From: a bacterium
GTDB taxonomy: Bacteria > CAYTYR01 > UBA6262
DNA length: 42,441 nt
Assembly (NCBI GenBank): GCA_028712895.1
Contig: JAQTPL010000013.1
Location: 1 to 42,441, forward strand
Direction: 5' to 3'
Shown: positions 17,172 through 26,003 of the stretch, one piece after another
Numbering within the stretch: the stretch's first letter is position 1
How the letters are laid out: each line of letters opens with the position of its first letter
The notes under the pieces: model-generated
Database searches by the model: none
Seen by the model: only the letters and a program-made list of their open reading frames with translations
What the model was told of the DNA's origin: nothing
Made by a program: the position numbers and the translations under genes

Positions 17172-18911
17172 TTAGGCGGCGTCAGCAAAGGTCACGCGCA
17201 TCATTTCCTCAACTGTAGTGGTGCCGCTGATAACCTTACGGAATGCCGCTTCTCTTAAAGTGACCATGCCATGTTCGCGTGATTTCTGTTTTACCAGATG
17301 AGTGGACGCCCTTTCCAGCACCAGGTCCCTAATCTCATCGTCTATCACCATGATCTCATAACAAGCCAACCGGCCGCGATAGCCAGTATTGGTACAACGG
17401 TCACAGCCTTTACCGCGATATAAAAGTACAGGTTTATCATCTTCATATTTTTGGCCAAGGTCCCGGATAAACTGGGCCGGAACCTGGTAATCCTCTTTGC
17501 AGTTTTCGCAGATCACCCTGACTAGCCGCTGGGCAATGACCATAACTACGGTAGACGCAGTTAAGAACGGTTCAATGCCCATATTGGTCAAGCGGGTAAC
17601 AGCGCCGGAAGCGTCATTCGTGTGCAGGGTGGAAAATACCAAATGACCGGTCAAAGCGGCGTTAATGGCGATCTCCGCTGTTTCTGCGTCACGGATTTCA
17701 CCGACCATGATGATATCCGGGTCTTGCCGCAGGAAGGACCGCAAGCCGGCTGCAAAAGTCAAACCGATATCCGGCTTGGCTTGCACCTGGTTAATGCCTT
17801 CCAAAACATATTCGACCGGGTCTTCAATGGTCATGATGTTACGGTCCGGATAATTGAGCGTGCTGAGGGATGAATACAGGGTGGTGGATTTGCCGCTGCC
17901 AGTCGGGCCGGTGACCAGGACGATGCCGTACGGTATTTCAATATGCTTCTGGTAAATAGGCAATACATCCGGTTCAAATCCGAGTTTGGTCAGGTCCAAA
18001 CAAAGCGATGAGGCATCCAAAATACGCATCACCACTTTTTCGCCAAAAGCCGTGGGCAGGATGGAAACGCGCAAGTCAATTTCCTTGCCGATCACTTTCA
18101 CTTTAATCCTGCCGTCCTGGGGCAAACGCCTCTCGGCAATATCCAGGTTAGCCATAATTTTGATACGGGAAACGATAGCTGAGGTCATTCTTTTGGGCGG
18201 CGAGGATATTTCGTGCAAAACACCGTCTATACGGTAGCGTGTGCGCAATGATTTTTCAAATGGTTCGATATGGATATCGCTGGCCCCGGATTTAACTGCC
18301 CCGGTCAATATCAGGTTCACTATTTTTACGACCGGTGCTTCTTCGCCAGCTGCTTCCAGGGAGGCGATATCAACCTGTTCTTCCTCTTGCGTCACCACTT
18401 CCAGGGTGGCGCCGCCCTTACCGTCATCCATGGTTTTTAAGATGTCTTCCATCGATCCTTTGTTGCCGTAATATTTTTCAATGGCCTGCTTGATCTCTGC
18501 TTCCGAGGAAATTACCACTTTTATTTCATAGCCGGTCATGACCCGCAAGTCATCCACCGTAAAAACATTGAGCGGATCCGCCATCGCGATAGTCAGGATA
18601 TTGTCTTCCATTGAGATCGGCACCAGTGTTTGATGACGGCAAATATTTTCCGGCACGATCTTGGTGACATCGCCGGAAATTTCCCCGTATTCACTCAAAG
18701 AAACATAGGAAATCCCCAATTGTTTGCCGACAAAAGCAGCCATTACATCTTCCGTAATATAGCCGAGCGCCATTAAATTCTGCCCCAGCCGCCCGCCGCT
18801 TTTTTTCTGCTCTTCCAGGGCTTCCTGTAATTGTTCGCTGGTAATAATGCCGGTCTCTACCAGCATTTCACCTAATCTTTTGTGTGTTCCTGTCTTCTTT
18901 AACAAAACCAT
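17172..18911 (-). CDS. pilB: Pilus extension ATPase PilB (GspE family)
   Basis: 579 residues. Cytoplasmic hexameric ATPase that drives pilus extension. An N-terminal MshEN/GSPII_E_N domain (LGEMLVETGIITSEQLQEAL, LGYITEDVMAAFVGKQLG) is followed by the Walker A GPTGSGKSTTLY (about 338-349), Walker B QDPDIIMVGEIRDAET and the His box. A tetracysteine zinc site (CENC ... CDRC, about 453-500) is typical of GspE/PilB and absent from PilT. The start has GAGG 10 nt upstream. It heads the pilBTC-A-D run. The upstream gap to pta holds a heptad array. Confidence 0.95.
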   Translation of the reverse strand: MVLLKKTGTHKRLGEMLVETGIITSEQLQEALEEQKKSGGRLGQNLMALGYITEDVMAAFVGKQLGISYVSLSEYGEISGDVTKIVPENICRHQTLVPISMEDNILTIAMADPLNVFTVDDLRVMTGYEIKVVISSEAEIKQAIEKYYGNKGSMEDILKTMDDGKGGATLEVVTQEEEQVDIASLEAAGEEAPVVKIVNLILTGAVKSGASDIHIEPFEKSLRTRYRIDGVLHEISSPPKRMTSAIVSRIKIMANLDIAERRLPQDGRIKVKVIGKEIDLRVSILPTAFGEKVVMRILDASSLCLDLTKLGFEPDVLPIYQKHIEIPYGIVLVTGPTGSGKSTTLYSSLSTLNYPDRNIMTIEDPVEYVLEGINQVQAKPDIGLTFAAGLRSFLRQDPDIIMVGEIRDAETAEIAINAALTGHLVFSTLHTNDASGAVTRLTNMGIEPFLTASTVVMVIAQRLVRVICENCKEDYQVPAQFIRDLGQKYEDDKPVLLYRGKGCDRCTNTGYRGRLACYEIMVIDDEIRDLVLERASTHLVKQKSREHGMVTLREAAFRKVISGTTTVEEMMRVTFADAA

Positions 18912-18941
18912 TCTTTTTAAACCTCATTTTATTTTACTTAA

Positions 18942-18976
18942 CTGCCGTCCGCCATCTGCGAACTGCCAACTGTTTT
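18942..18976. repeat. Heptad array between pta and pilB
   Basis: Five 7-nt units in register (CTGCCGT CCGCCAT at the start). The array abuts the pta stop codon. It belongs to the same CTGCC family as the array at 29092-29126 and the in-frame array in queA. Confidence 0.7.
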
Positions 18977-19963
18977 TTACTGTATCGCCGTGATCGCAGT
19001 GACATTCACGATGTCCATGGTACTGCAACCGCGCGAAAGATCATTAACTGGCTTGGCCAATCCCTGGAAGATGGGCCCATAAGCTTCGGCTTTGGCCAGG
19101 CGCTGTGTTAATTTATAAGCAATGTTGCCGGCATTCAAGTCAGGGAAAACCAACACATTAGCTTTGCCTGCTACCGGGCTGCCTGGCGCTTTTTTCGCAC
19201 CGACTTCAGGGACCAGGGCGGCATCACCCTGCAACTCACCGTCTATGACCAGGTCCGGGTCTTTTTCTTTGACCAGAGCCAGGGTTTTCAGGACTTTGTC
19301 GACCATTTCATGCTGGGCGCTGCCTTTGGTAGAAAAAGAAAGCAAAGCCACAATCGGCTTTGCATTTAATAATAACCTGGTATTCGCGGCAGTAGCTATC
19401 GCAATATTGCATAATTGCCTCGGGGAAGGATCAGGGACCACACCGCAATCAGCATACATGAGCGCTCCATTCACGCCAAAAGAAGAATCTGGCACAATCA
19501 TCAGGAAGAAACTGGAAAGAGTGGAATTACCTTCTGCTAAACCGACACAGTACAATCCGGCCCGGGCTGTTTCAGCGGTAGTGTTCAAAGCCCCCCCTAC
19601 TAAGCCATCAGCTTCGCCATTGCGGAGCATCATACAGCCGTAGTATAAAGGATTAGCCATAGTTTTAGCCGCATCATCAACACTGATCCCCTTATGCTTG
19701 CGTAAGGCAAAAAACTGGTCTATATACTCTTGCCGGCGGGGATGCGTCATCTGGTCGATCAAAATTACCTTATCCAGGTTGACCTTAAGGGAAACTGCTT
19801 TCTGCCTGATCACATCATTATTGCCGAGAAGGATGATCTTAGCAATGCTTTCCCTGGTGATAATACCGGCTGCTTCAATCGTGCGTTCTTCTTCTCCTTC
19901 AGGCAAGATAACAGTGCGTTTATTATTGCGCGCTCGCGTCCTAATATCTTCAATAACGCTCAT
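18977..19963 (-). CDS. pta: Phosphate acetyltransferase
   Basis: About 328 residues. Converts acetyl-CoA and phosphate to acetyl phosphate and CoA, the first step of ATP-yielding acetate formation. The PTA_PTB fold is clear: [15 protein letters not shown] near the start, [15 protein letters not shown] (about 130-145), [35 protein letters not shown], and [15 protein letters not shown] near the C-terminus. I start at the ATG at 19963 behind GGAG, not the upstream in-frame ATG at 19984. No acetate kinase gene lies in the window. It follows coaD closely, so the two CoA-related genes probably share a transcript. Confidence 0.93.
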   Translation of the reverse strand: MSVIEDIRTRARNNKRTVILPEGEEERTIEAAGIITRESIAKIILLGNNDVIRQKAVSLKVNLDKVILIDQMTHPRRQEYIDQFFALRKHKGISVDDAAKTMANPLYYGCMMLRNGEADGLVGGALNTTAETARAGLYCVGLAEGNSTLSSFFLMIVPDSSFGVNGALMYADCGVVPDPSPRQLCNIAIATAANTRLLLNAKPIVALLSFSTKGSAQHEMVDKVLKTLALVKEKDPDLVIDGELQGDAALVPEVGAKKAPGSPVAGKANVLVFPDLNAGNIAYKLTQRLAKAEAYGPIFQGLAKPVNDLSRGCSTMDIVNVTAITAIQ

Positions 19964-20007
19964 TAATTCTCCGTCGTAAAACAATATTAATTATTTTTAT
20001 CATATCC

Positions 20008-20499
20008 TTATTTTTTTGTCAATGAAAACTTTTGCCGTAATTTTTGTTCCACAAACAGTGGCAAGAACTGGGCAGCATTACCTCCTTTGGACATAATCTC
20101 CTTCACGACACTGGAAGACAAATACGTATAAGGTTCAGCCGGCATCAGGAAAACAGTATCTACCGCGCTTTCCAATTTACGATTCATTAAGGCCATCTGC
20201 AGCTCGTATTCGAAATCACTGACTGCCCGCAATCCCCGGATGATCACTTTCGCCTTATGCACCTTAACAAATTCAACCAGCAAACCATCAAAGCTTTGCA
20301 CTTCCACTTTAGACATTTGCTTAGTTACGGTCTTGATCATCTCCACCCGCTCCTTGATGCTGAACAGGGTCTTTTTGGATTGGTTATTTGTCACAGCAAT
20401 GATCAGGTGGTCAAAAATATTTGTGGCCCGCTTGGCAATATCCAAGTGGCCATAGGTTACCGGGTCAAAACTTCCCGGATATACTGCTATTTTGCTCAT
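20008..20499 (-). CDS. coaD: Phosphopantetheine adenylyltransferase
   Basis: 163 residues. Fourth step of CoA biosynthesis: transfers AMP from ATP to 4'-phosphopantetheine. Nucleotidyltransferase motifs are visible: YPGSFDPVTYGHLDIAKRA with the T/HxGH motif, GLRAVSDFEYELQMALMN, and the C-terminal YLSSSVVKEIMSKGG. I start at the ATG at 20499, preceded by AGGAGG at 9 nt spacing. The order recG-coaD-pta is a common bacterial arrangement. Confidence 0.96.
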   Translation of the reverse strand: MSKIAVYPGSFDPVTYGHLDIAKRATNIFDHLIIAVTNNQSKKTLFSIKERVEMIKTVTKQMSKVEVQSFDGLLVEFVKVHKAKVIIRGLRAVSDFEYELQMALMNRKLESAVDTVFLMPAEPYTYLSSSVVKEIMSKGGNAAQFLPLFVEQKLRQKFSLTKK

Positions 20500-20557
20500 C
20501 AACCATACCTCCTCAGATGAATCCTATCTAATCATACCACATTAATTACTTTTTATC

Positions 20558-20648
20558 AACCCAGAGTTTGCCTTAGATTTGTAGAACAGAAACGAAAATA
20601 TTGTGCACTTTTTCGGCGAATTCCAAATCTTAAGGCAAATTTTGGGTT
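20558..20648. repeat. 91-bp palindromic element at the 3' end of recG
   Basis: Left arm 20558-20582 (AACCCAGAGTTTGCCTTA...) pairs with right arm 20625-20648 with few mismatches and one bulge. The 40-nt loop contains a smaller CGAAAA/TTTTCG hairpin. The right arm overlaps the TAA stop of recG. No U-tract follows in the minus-strand RNA. It may be a mini palindromic repeat or a 3'-end stabiliser. Confidence 0.6.
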
Positions 20649-22719
20649 AGCCGATATGTATAAAATCTATTCCGCTGCCAAAAATCTTCCTGATCTCCGC
20701 TGCCAGCAGGCGATGCTCCAGGCTGACTAGACGCGGATCCTGCTGCACCAAGTGAAAACTGAGTTCCCGGGTATGGGCCAGCAGGGCAAAATCCCGCAAC
20801 AGGTCAGCGACTTTAAATTCTGGCAAGCCGCTCTGCCTGACCCCAAAAAATTCACCAGGCCCGCGGATCTTCAGATCTTCCTCGGCGATCCTGAAACCGT
20901 CAGTGGTTTCCAGCATAGCCCTGATCCGGCTGCGGGCATCCTCAGTTTTATCATCAGCGCTTAAAAGACAATATGATTGGGCACTGCTCCGCCCCACCCG
21001 GCCGCGTAATTGATGCAGTGTAGCCAGGCCAAATCTTTCAGCATGCTCGATCATGATCACTGTGGCATTAGCCACATCGATCCCTACTTCTACCACTGTA
21101 GTGGCTACCAGCAGATCGATCTTTTTTTCCACAAAATCCTGCATGATCTGTTCTTTATCTTTTACTTTCAGCCGGCCATGCAGCAGTCCGACCCGAAATT
21201 CAGGAAAGATCTTTTCCTGTAGGTCCTGGGCCATTTTTTTAGCTGCTTTTAACGTAAATTTCGGTGATTCTTCGATCAATGGATAGACCATAAATGCCTG
21301 GTGGCCACCGGTAATTTCATCTTTGATGAAACGATAGGCTTCCAGTTCATTTACTTTTTGTGTTTTAACCGGTTTTCTGCCTGGCGGTAATTCCCTGATA
21401 ATAGAAACATCCAGGTCCCCGTAAATGGTCAAGGCCAGGGAACGGGGAATGGGAGTAGCGGTCATTACTAAAACATCAGGATTATGACCCTTTTGCCGTA
21501 GCAGGGCGCGCTGCGTGACCCCGAACCTGTGCTGTTCATCCACTACGATAAGCCCCAGTTTCTGGAATACTACATCTTCTTCCAACAGAGCGTGGGTCCC
21601 GATAGCAACCTGGGCTGTTCCCTGCGCCAAAGACTCCTGATTTTGACGGAGAATCTTTTTGTCCATGCCACTGGTAAACAGGACAGCGTTCAGCCCCAGT
21701 GGCTGCAGGTATTTTTGCAGATATATAAAATGCTGTTCAGCTAGGATCTCGGTTGGTGCCATTAAAACCGACTGGTACTTGTTTTCAGCCGCTAGCAGCA
21801 TGGCGCACAAGGAGACTATGGTCTTGCCACTGCCCACATCTCCCTGCAATAGCCGGTTCATTACCCGGGGTGATTGCATATCCGCGAAAATCTCACCGAT
21901 CACCTTCTTTTGGTCGGCAGTGAACTCAAAAGGGAGCAATTCCTTAAATGTCGTCAGCAAGGTTTTATGGATAACATAGGCAATCCCGTTAGTCTGGTGT
22001 TGCTGTTGGAAATGTTTCATCGCCAGCGCTGTTTCCAATAAAAAAAGCTCGCCGAAAACCAGGCGCTCCCTGGCTTGCTGCTGGGTGGGAAAATCAGGCG
22101 GGAAATGCATCCATTCCACTGCTTCTTTAAAAGTCAGCAAGAATTCCTGTTTCCTGATAGTTTCCGGCAAATATTCGCTTAAATCACCTTTATATTCATC
22201 CAAAGCCCGGCGGATCAAAGTCCTCAGGAAACGCATATTTAACCGTTCGGTAATACTATAGACCGGAACAATCCGGCCGGTATGGATCAGGTCCTCATGG
22301 TCACCGGTCAAGATCTCGTAAACAAAATTCTTTATTTCAAAGGCATTTTTCTTATAGGAAGACCGCTCGAACTTGCCGCTGATAATGACCGTTGTCCCCT
22401 GGGGCAGGTAATCTTTTAGGTAAACCTGGTTAAAACACACCAGGATCACGGTTCCAGTACCATCGCTAACCGTAATCTTTAGCAATTGTTTCCTGAACCT
22501 GGTGTAAATCACCTGGTGACGGAGGACAGTAGCCTGGATGGTGGTAGTTTCTCCTGGATGCAGTTGAGCGATGAGTTTAAGCCGGCTGCGATCAGCATAA
22601 TCGCGCGGGAAATAGGTCAGCAGGTCATAGACAGTGAGGATACCAATATCTTTCAGGAGCTTAGCCCGCTGGGGCCCCACTCCCTTCAGGTATTGCACAT
22701 CTTTATTTAAATCGTTCAT
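20647..22719 (-). CDS. recG: ATP-dependent DNA helicase RecG
   Basis: 690 residues, normal length. Remodels stalled replication forks and branched DNA. N-terminal wedge/OB domain (LKGVGPQRAKLLKDIGI; ISGKFERSSYKKNAFEIKNF), then superfamily 2 motifs: LLQGDVGSGKTIVSL (Walker A), MAPTEILAEQH, VVDEQHRFGVTQR (DEQH box), VMTATPIPRSLALT, TTVVEVGIDVANATVMI-type motif V and QLRGRVGRS motif VI. The ATG lacks a strong ribosome site. It diverges from rpmB and precedes coaD. Confidence 0.97.
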   Translation of the reverse strand: MNDLNKDVQYLKGVGPQRAKLLKDIGILTVYDLLTYFPRDYADRSRLKLIAQLHPGETTTIQATVLRHQVIYTRFRKQLLKITVSDGTGTVILVCFNQVYLKDYLPQGTTVIISGKFERSSYKKNAFEIKNFVYEILTGDHEDLIHTGRIVPVYSITERLNMRFLRTLIRRALDEYKGDLSEYLPETIRKQEFLLTFKEAVEWMHFPPDFPTQQQARERLVFGELFLLETALAMKHFQQQHQTNGIAYVIHKTLLTTFKELLPFEFTADQKKVIGEIFADMQSPRVMNRLLQGDVGSGKTIVSLCAMLLAAENKYQSVLMAPTEILAEQHFIYLQKYLQPLGLNAVLFTSGMDKKILRQNQESLAQGTAQVAIGTHALLEEDVVFQKLGLIVVDEQHRFGVTQRALLRQKGHNPDVLVMTATPIPRSLALTIYGDLDVSIIRELPPGRKPVKTQKVNELEAYRFIKDEITGGHQAFMVYPLIEESPKFTLKAAKKMAQDLQEKIFPEFRVGLLHGRLKVKDKEQIMQDFVEKKIDLLVATTVVEVGIDVANATVIMIEHAERFGLATLHQLRGRVGRSSAQSYCLLSADDKTEDARSRIRAMLETTDGFRIAEEDLKIRGPGEFFGVRQSGLPEFKVADLLRDFALLAHTRELSFHLVQQDPRLVSLEHRLLAAEIRKIFGSGIDFIHIG

Positions 22720-22750
22720 AATTTTTAACCAAACAAATAATCTATGCTGC

Positions 22751-22802
22751 GCCCGCCAAAGCTCTTTAGTCCGCCAGAGCTTGTTGGAGGATTAATGGCG
22801 GG
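22751..22802. repeat. Nested hairpins in the recG-rpmB gap
   Basis: An outer pairing CCCGCC/GGCGGG encloses an inner AAGCTC/GAGCTT stem. The sequence CCGCCA-AGCT occurs twice about 19 nt apart. No function can be assigned. It lies upstream of the rpmB promoter. Confidence 0.35.
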
Positions 22803-22828
22803 TAATTGATTTTACCCTAAATATTCTC

Positions 22829-22857
22829 TTGCCAATATTTGATAAATATGCTATAAA
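22829..22857 (+). promoter_or_regulatory. Promoter of rpmB
   Basis: TTGCCA (22829-22834), 17-nt spacer, TATAAA (22852-22857), then a ~115-nt leader that contains the 9-10-nt repeat array. Confidence 0.65.
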
Positions 22858-22863
22858 GTAAAA

Positions 22864-22955
22864 GCCGAATTAAGCGAATGATAGCGAATTTCTCGAATTA
22901 GTTATTAAGATCATTTGCGATATTCGGATTTTTTAATTCGCGTTATTCGCTTACC
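22864..22955. repeat. Folded 9-10-nt repeat array in the rpmB leader
   Basis: CGAAT recurs four times at 9-10-nt steps in the left half and ATTCG recurs in the right half, so the leader RNA can fold back on itself. The centre AAGATCATT is shared with the array at 32031-32119, which indicates common origin. It is transcribed with rpmB if the promoter call is right. Confidence 0.7.
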
Positions 22956-22980
22956 AAATTAAAAATAAACGAGGTGAATT

Positions 22981-23169
22981 ATGCAGATCAAATGTGCAAT
23001 TTGCGGTAAACACGCGACATCAGGTAATAAAATAAGCCATTCGCACAAAGCCAGTAAGCGCCGCTTCCATGTCAACCTGCAGAAACTCAGGATTAAACTA
23101 GACGGGAAAACTGCCAAGAAATACGTTTGCACACAATGCATTCGCAGTGAAGCGATCCAGAAAGCCTAA
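22981..23169 (+). CDS. rpmB: 50S ribosomal protein bL28
   Basis: 62 residues. Large-subunit protein with the zinc-binding form: Cys5/Cys8 and Cys50/Cys53 make the four-cysteine ribbon. Family motifs are CAICGKHATSGNKISHSH and KLRIKLDGKTAKKYVC. The start has GAGGTG about 6 nt upstream. It is a single-gene unit on the plus strand, divergent from recG and convergent with the PorV-like gene. The four-cysteine form is zinc dependent, and no zinc-free paralogue is seen here. Confidence 0.96.
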   Translation: MQIKCAICGKHATSGNKISHSHKASKRRFHVNLQKLRIKLDGKTAKKYVCTQCIRSEAIQKA

Positions 23170-23173
23170 AATT

Positions 23174-23245
23174 AGCATATAGCGTATGGCGTAGAGCGGA
23201 TAGTTAAAGCTTTTCTATACGCTAAACGCTACCCGCTTAACGCTA
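23174..23245. repeat. Folded heptad array between rpmB and the PorV-like gene
   Basis: Ten consecutive 7-nt units keep register across 70 nt, beginning AGCATAT AGCGTAT, with the second half the inverted form (TATACGC TAAACGC). A closely similar array occurs at 33121-33197. The TAG stop of the minus-strand beta-barrel gene lies in the array. Confidence 0.8.
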
Positions 23246-24286
23246 GTTTCCACCGAATGGCATACTTAAGGAAACCACATAGATAGATATAGTTGCAAAA
23301 CGATCAGGGACTACTGAGTCCCTGATTTTATTTCTTTTCATAGCCAGGTCCAGGATATATCCGTTTTCAGAAAAACCGACCCCGAATGTATAAGCCACTT
23401 TATCCGGGTCATTCCAGTTCTCTCCGCTCATCCCCGCCCGTAAAGTAAACATATTAAACAGGTACTGTTCAATGCCGATATGTTTAGTAGTCACGTCCTC
23501 ATGATCAGGATAATACATCCTTTTGATATCATACATAAAGGTTACTTTTTGCGGCAGGGCCATAGCCACTCCGCCGCTAAAAGCCAGCGGCAATCGGTTC
23601 TTATCATAATCACTCCAATACATATAGCCGATGGCATTAATAGCGCTGACGCCGAAAGAAAGATATGGGCTGGCCACAAAAACCAATCCCAGGTCCAGGC
23701 TCCAGCCGTTACCCGTATCCACATTGATCTGCGTGATATCCGTGGAGGTATCTTTAGTCCGCTGGGCTATAGACAGGTTACTATTCAAATAATTCAAGCT
23801 CACCCCGGTATAAATATTATCCTGGTATTTCCTGGCGGTAGACAGCATTATTTCATTGACAATGACCTTTTTATTCACCCATGTTTCTACGCCATTAATA
23901 TTGGTATGGGTATCAGTTGCTATCTTGGATAAAGGCCGGATGGATAACGCTCCATTAGGCGCAGCAAAACTCATATAAGTCAGTTTTCCGCCCCGCAATG
24001 GGTCGCTTTTGATCACATCTTCCCATTTAGCGCTGCTTTCCCGTTGTAAATACGAGCAAATAGTAAAAGAATTTCCGCTCATTAAGGCTAGCCCAGCCGG
24101 ATTCCAGTAAGGCGCCGAGGCATCACTGCTTAGTCCGGCAAAAGCTTCTCCCACGCCTATCGCCCTGGCTCCTACTACCTGCCCGTCAAAAGCATTAAAT
24201 TCAAGCGGTGCCTTCTCTGCCCAAGCACTACTCGCGAATAAGACCAATAATAATACTGTTATAATTCCTTTTTTTCCTTTAGGCAC
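23243..24286 (-). CDS. PorV/UPF0164-like outer-membrane beta-barrel protein
   Basis: 347 residues starting at a GTG with AGGAGG 8 nt upstream. The signal peptide ends at SSAWA. The mature N-terminus (VGARAIGVGEAFAGLSSDASAPYWNPAGLA) is the hallmark of the FadL-related PorV/PorQ/UPF0164 barrels. The rest alternates polar and aromatic strands and ends in a strand (ISIYVVSLSMPF), as expected for a barrel. PorV proteins shuttle substrates in type IX secretion, but no other type IX genes are in the window, so a secretion role is only a possibility. It is the last gene of the tgt-sec-met run. Its TAG stop lies in a heptad array. Confidence 0.75.
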   Translation of the reverse strand: MPKGKKGIITVLLLVLFASSAWAEKAPLEFNAFDGQVVGARAIGVGEAFAGLSSDASAPYWNPAGLALMSGNSFTICSYLQRESSAKWEDVIKSDPLRGGKLTYMSFAAPNGALSIRPLSKIATDTHTNINGVETWVNKKVIVNEIMLSTARKYQDNIYTGVSLNYLNSNLSIAQRTKDTSTDITQINVDTGNGWSLDLGLVFVASPYLSFGVSAINAIGYMYWSDYDKNRLPLAFSGGVAMALPQKVTFMYDIKRMYYPDHEDVTTKHIGIEQYLFNMFTLRAGMSGENWNDPDKVAYTFGVGFSENGYILDLAMKRNKIRDSVVPDRFATISIYVVSLSMPFGGN

Positions 24287-24323
24287 TTCTCATCCTCCTA
24301 TTATATTAATCTAGTAATCATAT

Positions 24324-24725
24324 TTATAATATTTCCGTAATATGCACGATCAAAGCATGCTCTTTCTTTATTTTCCGGTCATAATAATGCAGACCATATA
24401 ACACCAGCGCCACAACGCCAAGTCCGAAAATCACTCCCAATTTCTCGCCGCCAAAATACCGCCCTGCCAGATAACCGAGAACTAATCCGAAAAGCGGGAT
24501 AATATAGACGATAAAAGCAGATTTTAAAATAAACGGCCCGGCGACAGCTACTTTTACCCGGTCATTGACTTTAGAGCCAATAGTATTTTCAGCTATGATC
24601 TCCATTTTTTCATTGCACCCGGCGATACAAATGCCGCAATGAGCGCACGCACTATGGCGGTCCATAGCCACCGTAGCCTGGGTTCCTTCTACCTTGATGA
24701 CTTTCCCGATCTCTTCCAGCATCAT
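24324..24725 (-). CDS. RseC/MucC family (SoxR-reducing type) membrane protein
   Basis: 133 residues. The N-terminal domain carries four cysteines (C27, C30, C33, C37) and two transmembrane helices follow (about 72-90 and 96-112), which is the RseC_MucC family layout. Members assist sigma-E control or, as RsxC-linked proteins, reduction of the SoxR cluster, and may bind an iron-sulfur cluster. Which applies here is unknown, as no rnf/rsx genes are in the window. It starts at tandem ATGs right after the DUF59 gene's stop, whose end supplies the GGAG ribosome site. Confidence 0.85.
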   Translation of the reverse strand: MMLEEIGKVIKVEGTQATVAMDRHSACAHCGICIAGCNEKMEIIAENTIGSKVNDRVKVAVAGPFILKSAFIVYIIPLFGLVLGYLAGRYFGGEKLGVIFGLGVVALVLYGLHYYDRKIKKEHALIVHITEIL

Positions 24726-24731
24726 CGCCCT

Positions 24732-24974
24732 TTACTCCTCAGCAAATTCCACAGTTATACTATCGATACCTGGCAAAACCTCAAGTTTCTGGGTGATTAT
24801 AGAAGTAAAATATTCAGCCAGAGGAGTCCCGGCATAGCGGTGGGAGAGAATAATACTTACTTTTGCTTCATCTATATTGATCTCCCTGACAATGCCCTCA
24901 TCAACGATACTGACATTCAGTTCCGGATTAACTACTTCTTTCAAAATAGTTTTGATATCATCTTGAAGAATCAT
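24732..24974 (-). CDS. DUF59 / MIP18-family iron-sulfur assembly protein
   Basis: 80 residues from the ATG at 24974, which follows GGAGGGGG. An in-frame TTG at 24989 is a poorer start. The family pattern VVNPELNVSIVDEGIVREI and the C-terminal LEVLPGIDSITVEF match the SufT/PaaD/MIP18 fold, which lacks the second extended domain of full SufT proteins. Members help load Fe-S clusters. Lying between metF and the cysteine-rich RseC-like gene, it may service MetV or other Fe-S proteins of this operon, which is inference. Confidence 0.85.
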   Translation of the reverse strand: MILQDDIKTILKEVVNPELNVSIVDEGIVREINIDEAKVSIILSHRYAGTPLAEYFTSIITQKLEVLPGIDSITVEFAEE

Positions 24975-24995
24975 ATTTACCCCCTCCAAAACCGT

Positions 24996-25080
24996 GTCAG
25001 GGTGTCAGAGTGTCAAAGGGTCAGAGTTCTTGCTGTGACCCTCTTTTTTGACCCTCTTCATTGACCCTGTTTTATTGACA
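24996..25080. repeat. Folded 8-nt / 13-nt array (metF-DUF59 gap)
   Basis: GTCA recurs four times at exact 8-nt steps (24996, 25004, 25012, 25020). The other half has TGACCCT at 13-14-nt steps (25036, 25049, 25062, 25076). The halves are inverted relative to each other (GGGTCA/TGACCC), so the transcript can fold. Confidence 0.7.
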
Positions 25081-25081
25081 C

Positions 25082-25942
25082 TTACTTCACTTTATCCAGT
25101 ATCTCCGAGATATGTTCTTCAAGGCCCAAGGCCATAATATGTACCCCGTCAACATGAGGTTTCAGCTGGGAGATCAATTCCGCAGCGATATTGATTCCCT
25201 CATCCACCGGGCTGGCCGCCCGGCTTAAGCGATCAATATAATGAGGAGAGATATTGATCCCCAATTTCTCTTTCATAAAGATCGCTACCTGGGCTGATTT
25301 TAGCAGGAATACTCCGATCAGTATTTTTGCCGGCAAGTCCCTGGTCCTGGCAACAAATGTTTCTAACAGCTTAAAATCGAAGATCGGCTGGGTCTGAAAA
25401 AATTGAGCGCCAGCCTCTATTTTTTTCTCGACCATAGCCAACTGCAGGTCAAGCGGATCAGCCATGGGATTCACCACTGCACCCAGACAGAACTGCGGGG
25501 AGCCATCCAGTTTTTTGCCCGCCAGGTCAACGCCTGTTTCCAAAGCCCGGGCTGTTTTCAGCAGCTGTACCGGGTCCAGGTCATAAACGGGTTTGGCCTC
25601 TTTATGATCTCCCTGCGACGGGTGATCGCCGCTAAGGATCAAGATATTCTCCACACCCAAGGTATTAGCGCTCAGCAAGTCTGATTGCAGGGCAATACGG
25701 TTGCGGTCACGGCAAGTCATCTGCATGATCGGCTCGCAACCCTGGTCCAGCAAAAGGCGGCAAATCGCCAATGAACCCAATCTCATTACTGCCCGCTGGT
25801 TATCAGTAACATTAAAACCATCGATCTTACCGCGGAGCAGTTTGGCCTTGTCCAGGAGCGACTGGACATTAATCCCCTTGGGAGGGAATAATTCAGCAGT
25901 TATAATAAACTTCTTAGTTTTTAATGTTTCAGCAAATTTCAA
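25082..25942 (-). CDS. metF: 5,10-methylenetetrahydrofolate reductase
   Basis: 286 residues. Reduces methylene-THF to methyl-THF for MetH or for the methyl branch of the Wood-Ljungdahl route. TIM-barrel motifs are ITAELFPPKG near the start, NVTDNQRAVMR, CRDRNRIALQSDL, ILSGDHPSQGDH, and FFQTQPIFD. The start is a TTG, set by AGAGGA about 7 nt upstream, as no ATG fits the conserved N-terminus. The partner metV lies directly upstream, as in the acetogen-type MetVF complex in which MetV supplies the Fe-S module instead of NADH-only chemistry. Confidence 0.93.
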   Translation of the reverse strand: MKFAETLKTKKFIITAELFPPKGINVQSLLDKAKLLRGKIDGFNVTDNQRAVMRLGSLAICRLLLDQGCEPIMQMTCRDRNRIALQSDLLSANTLGVENILILSGDHPSQGDHKEAKPVYDLDPVQLLKTARALETGVDLAGKKLDGSPQFCLGAVVNPMADPLDLQLAMVEKKIEAGAQFFQTQPIFDFKLLETFVARTRDLPAKILIGVFLLKSAQVAIFMKEKLGINISPHYIDRLSRAASPVDEGINIAAELISQLKPHVDGVHIMALGLEEHISEILDKVK

Positions 25943-25972
25943 AACAAATCCTCTTTTCTATCTTGATCTTAC

Positions 25973-26003
25973 CACTCTACTACTTACCACTTTACCACTA
26001 TTT
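25973..26003. repeat. 8-nt CACTTTAC-type array (metV-metF gap)
   Basis: Four units with 7-8-nt spacing (CACTCTAC, TACTTAC and so on). The same units recur at 40064-40102 and 42388-42424. Confidence 0.65.
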
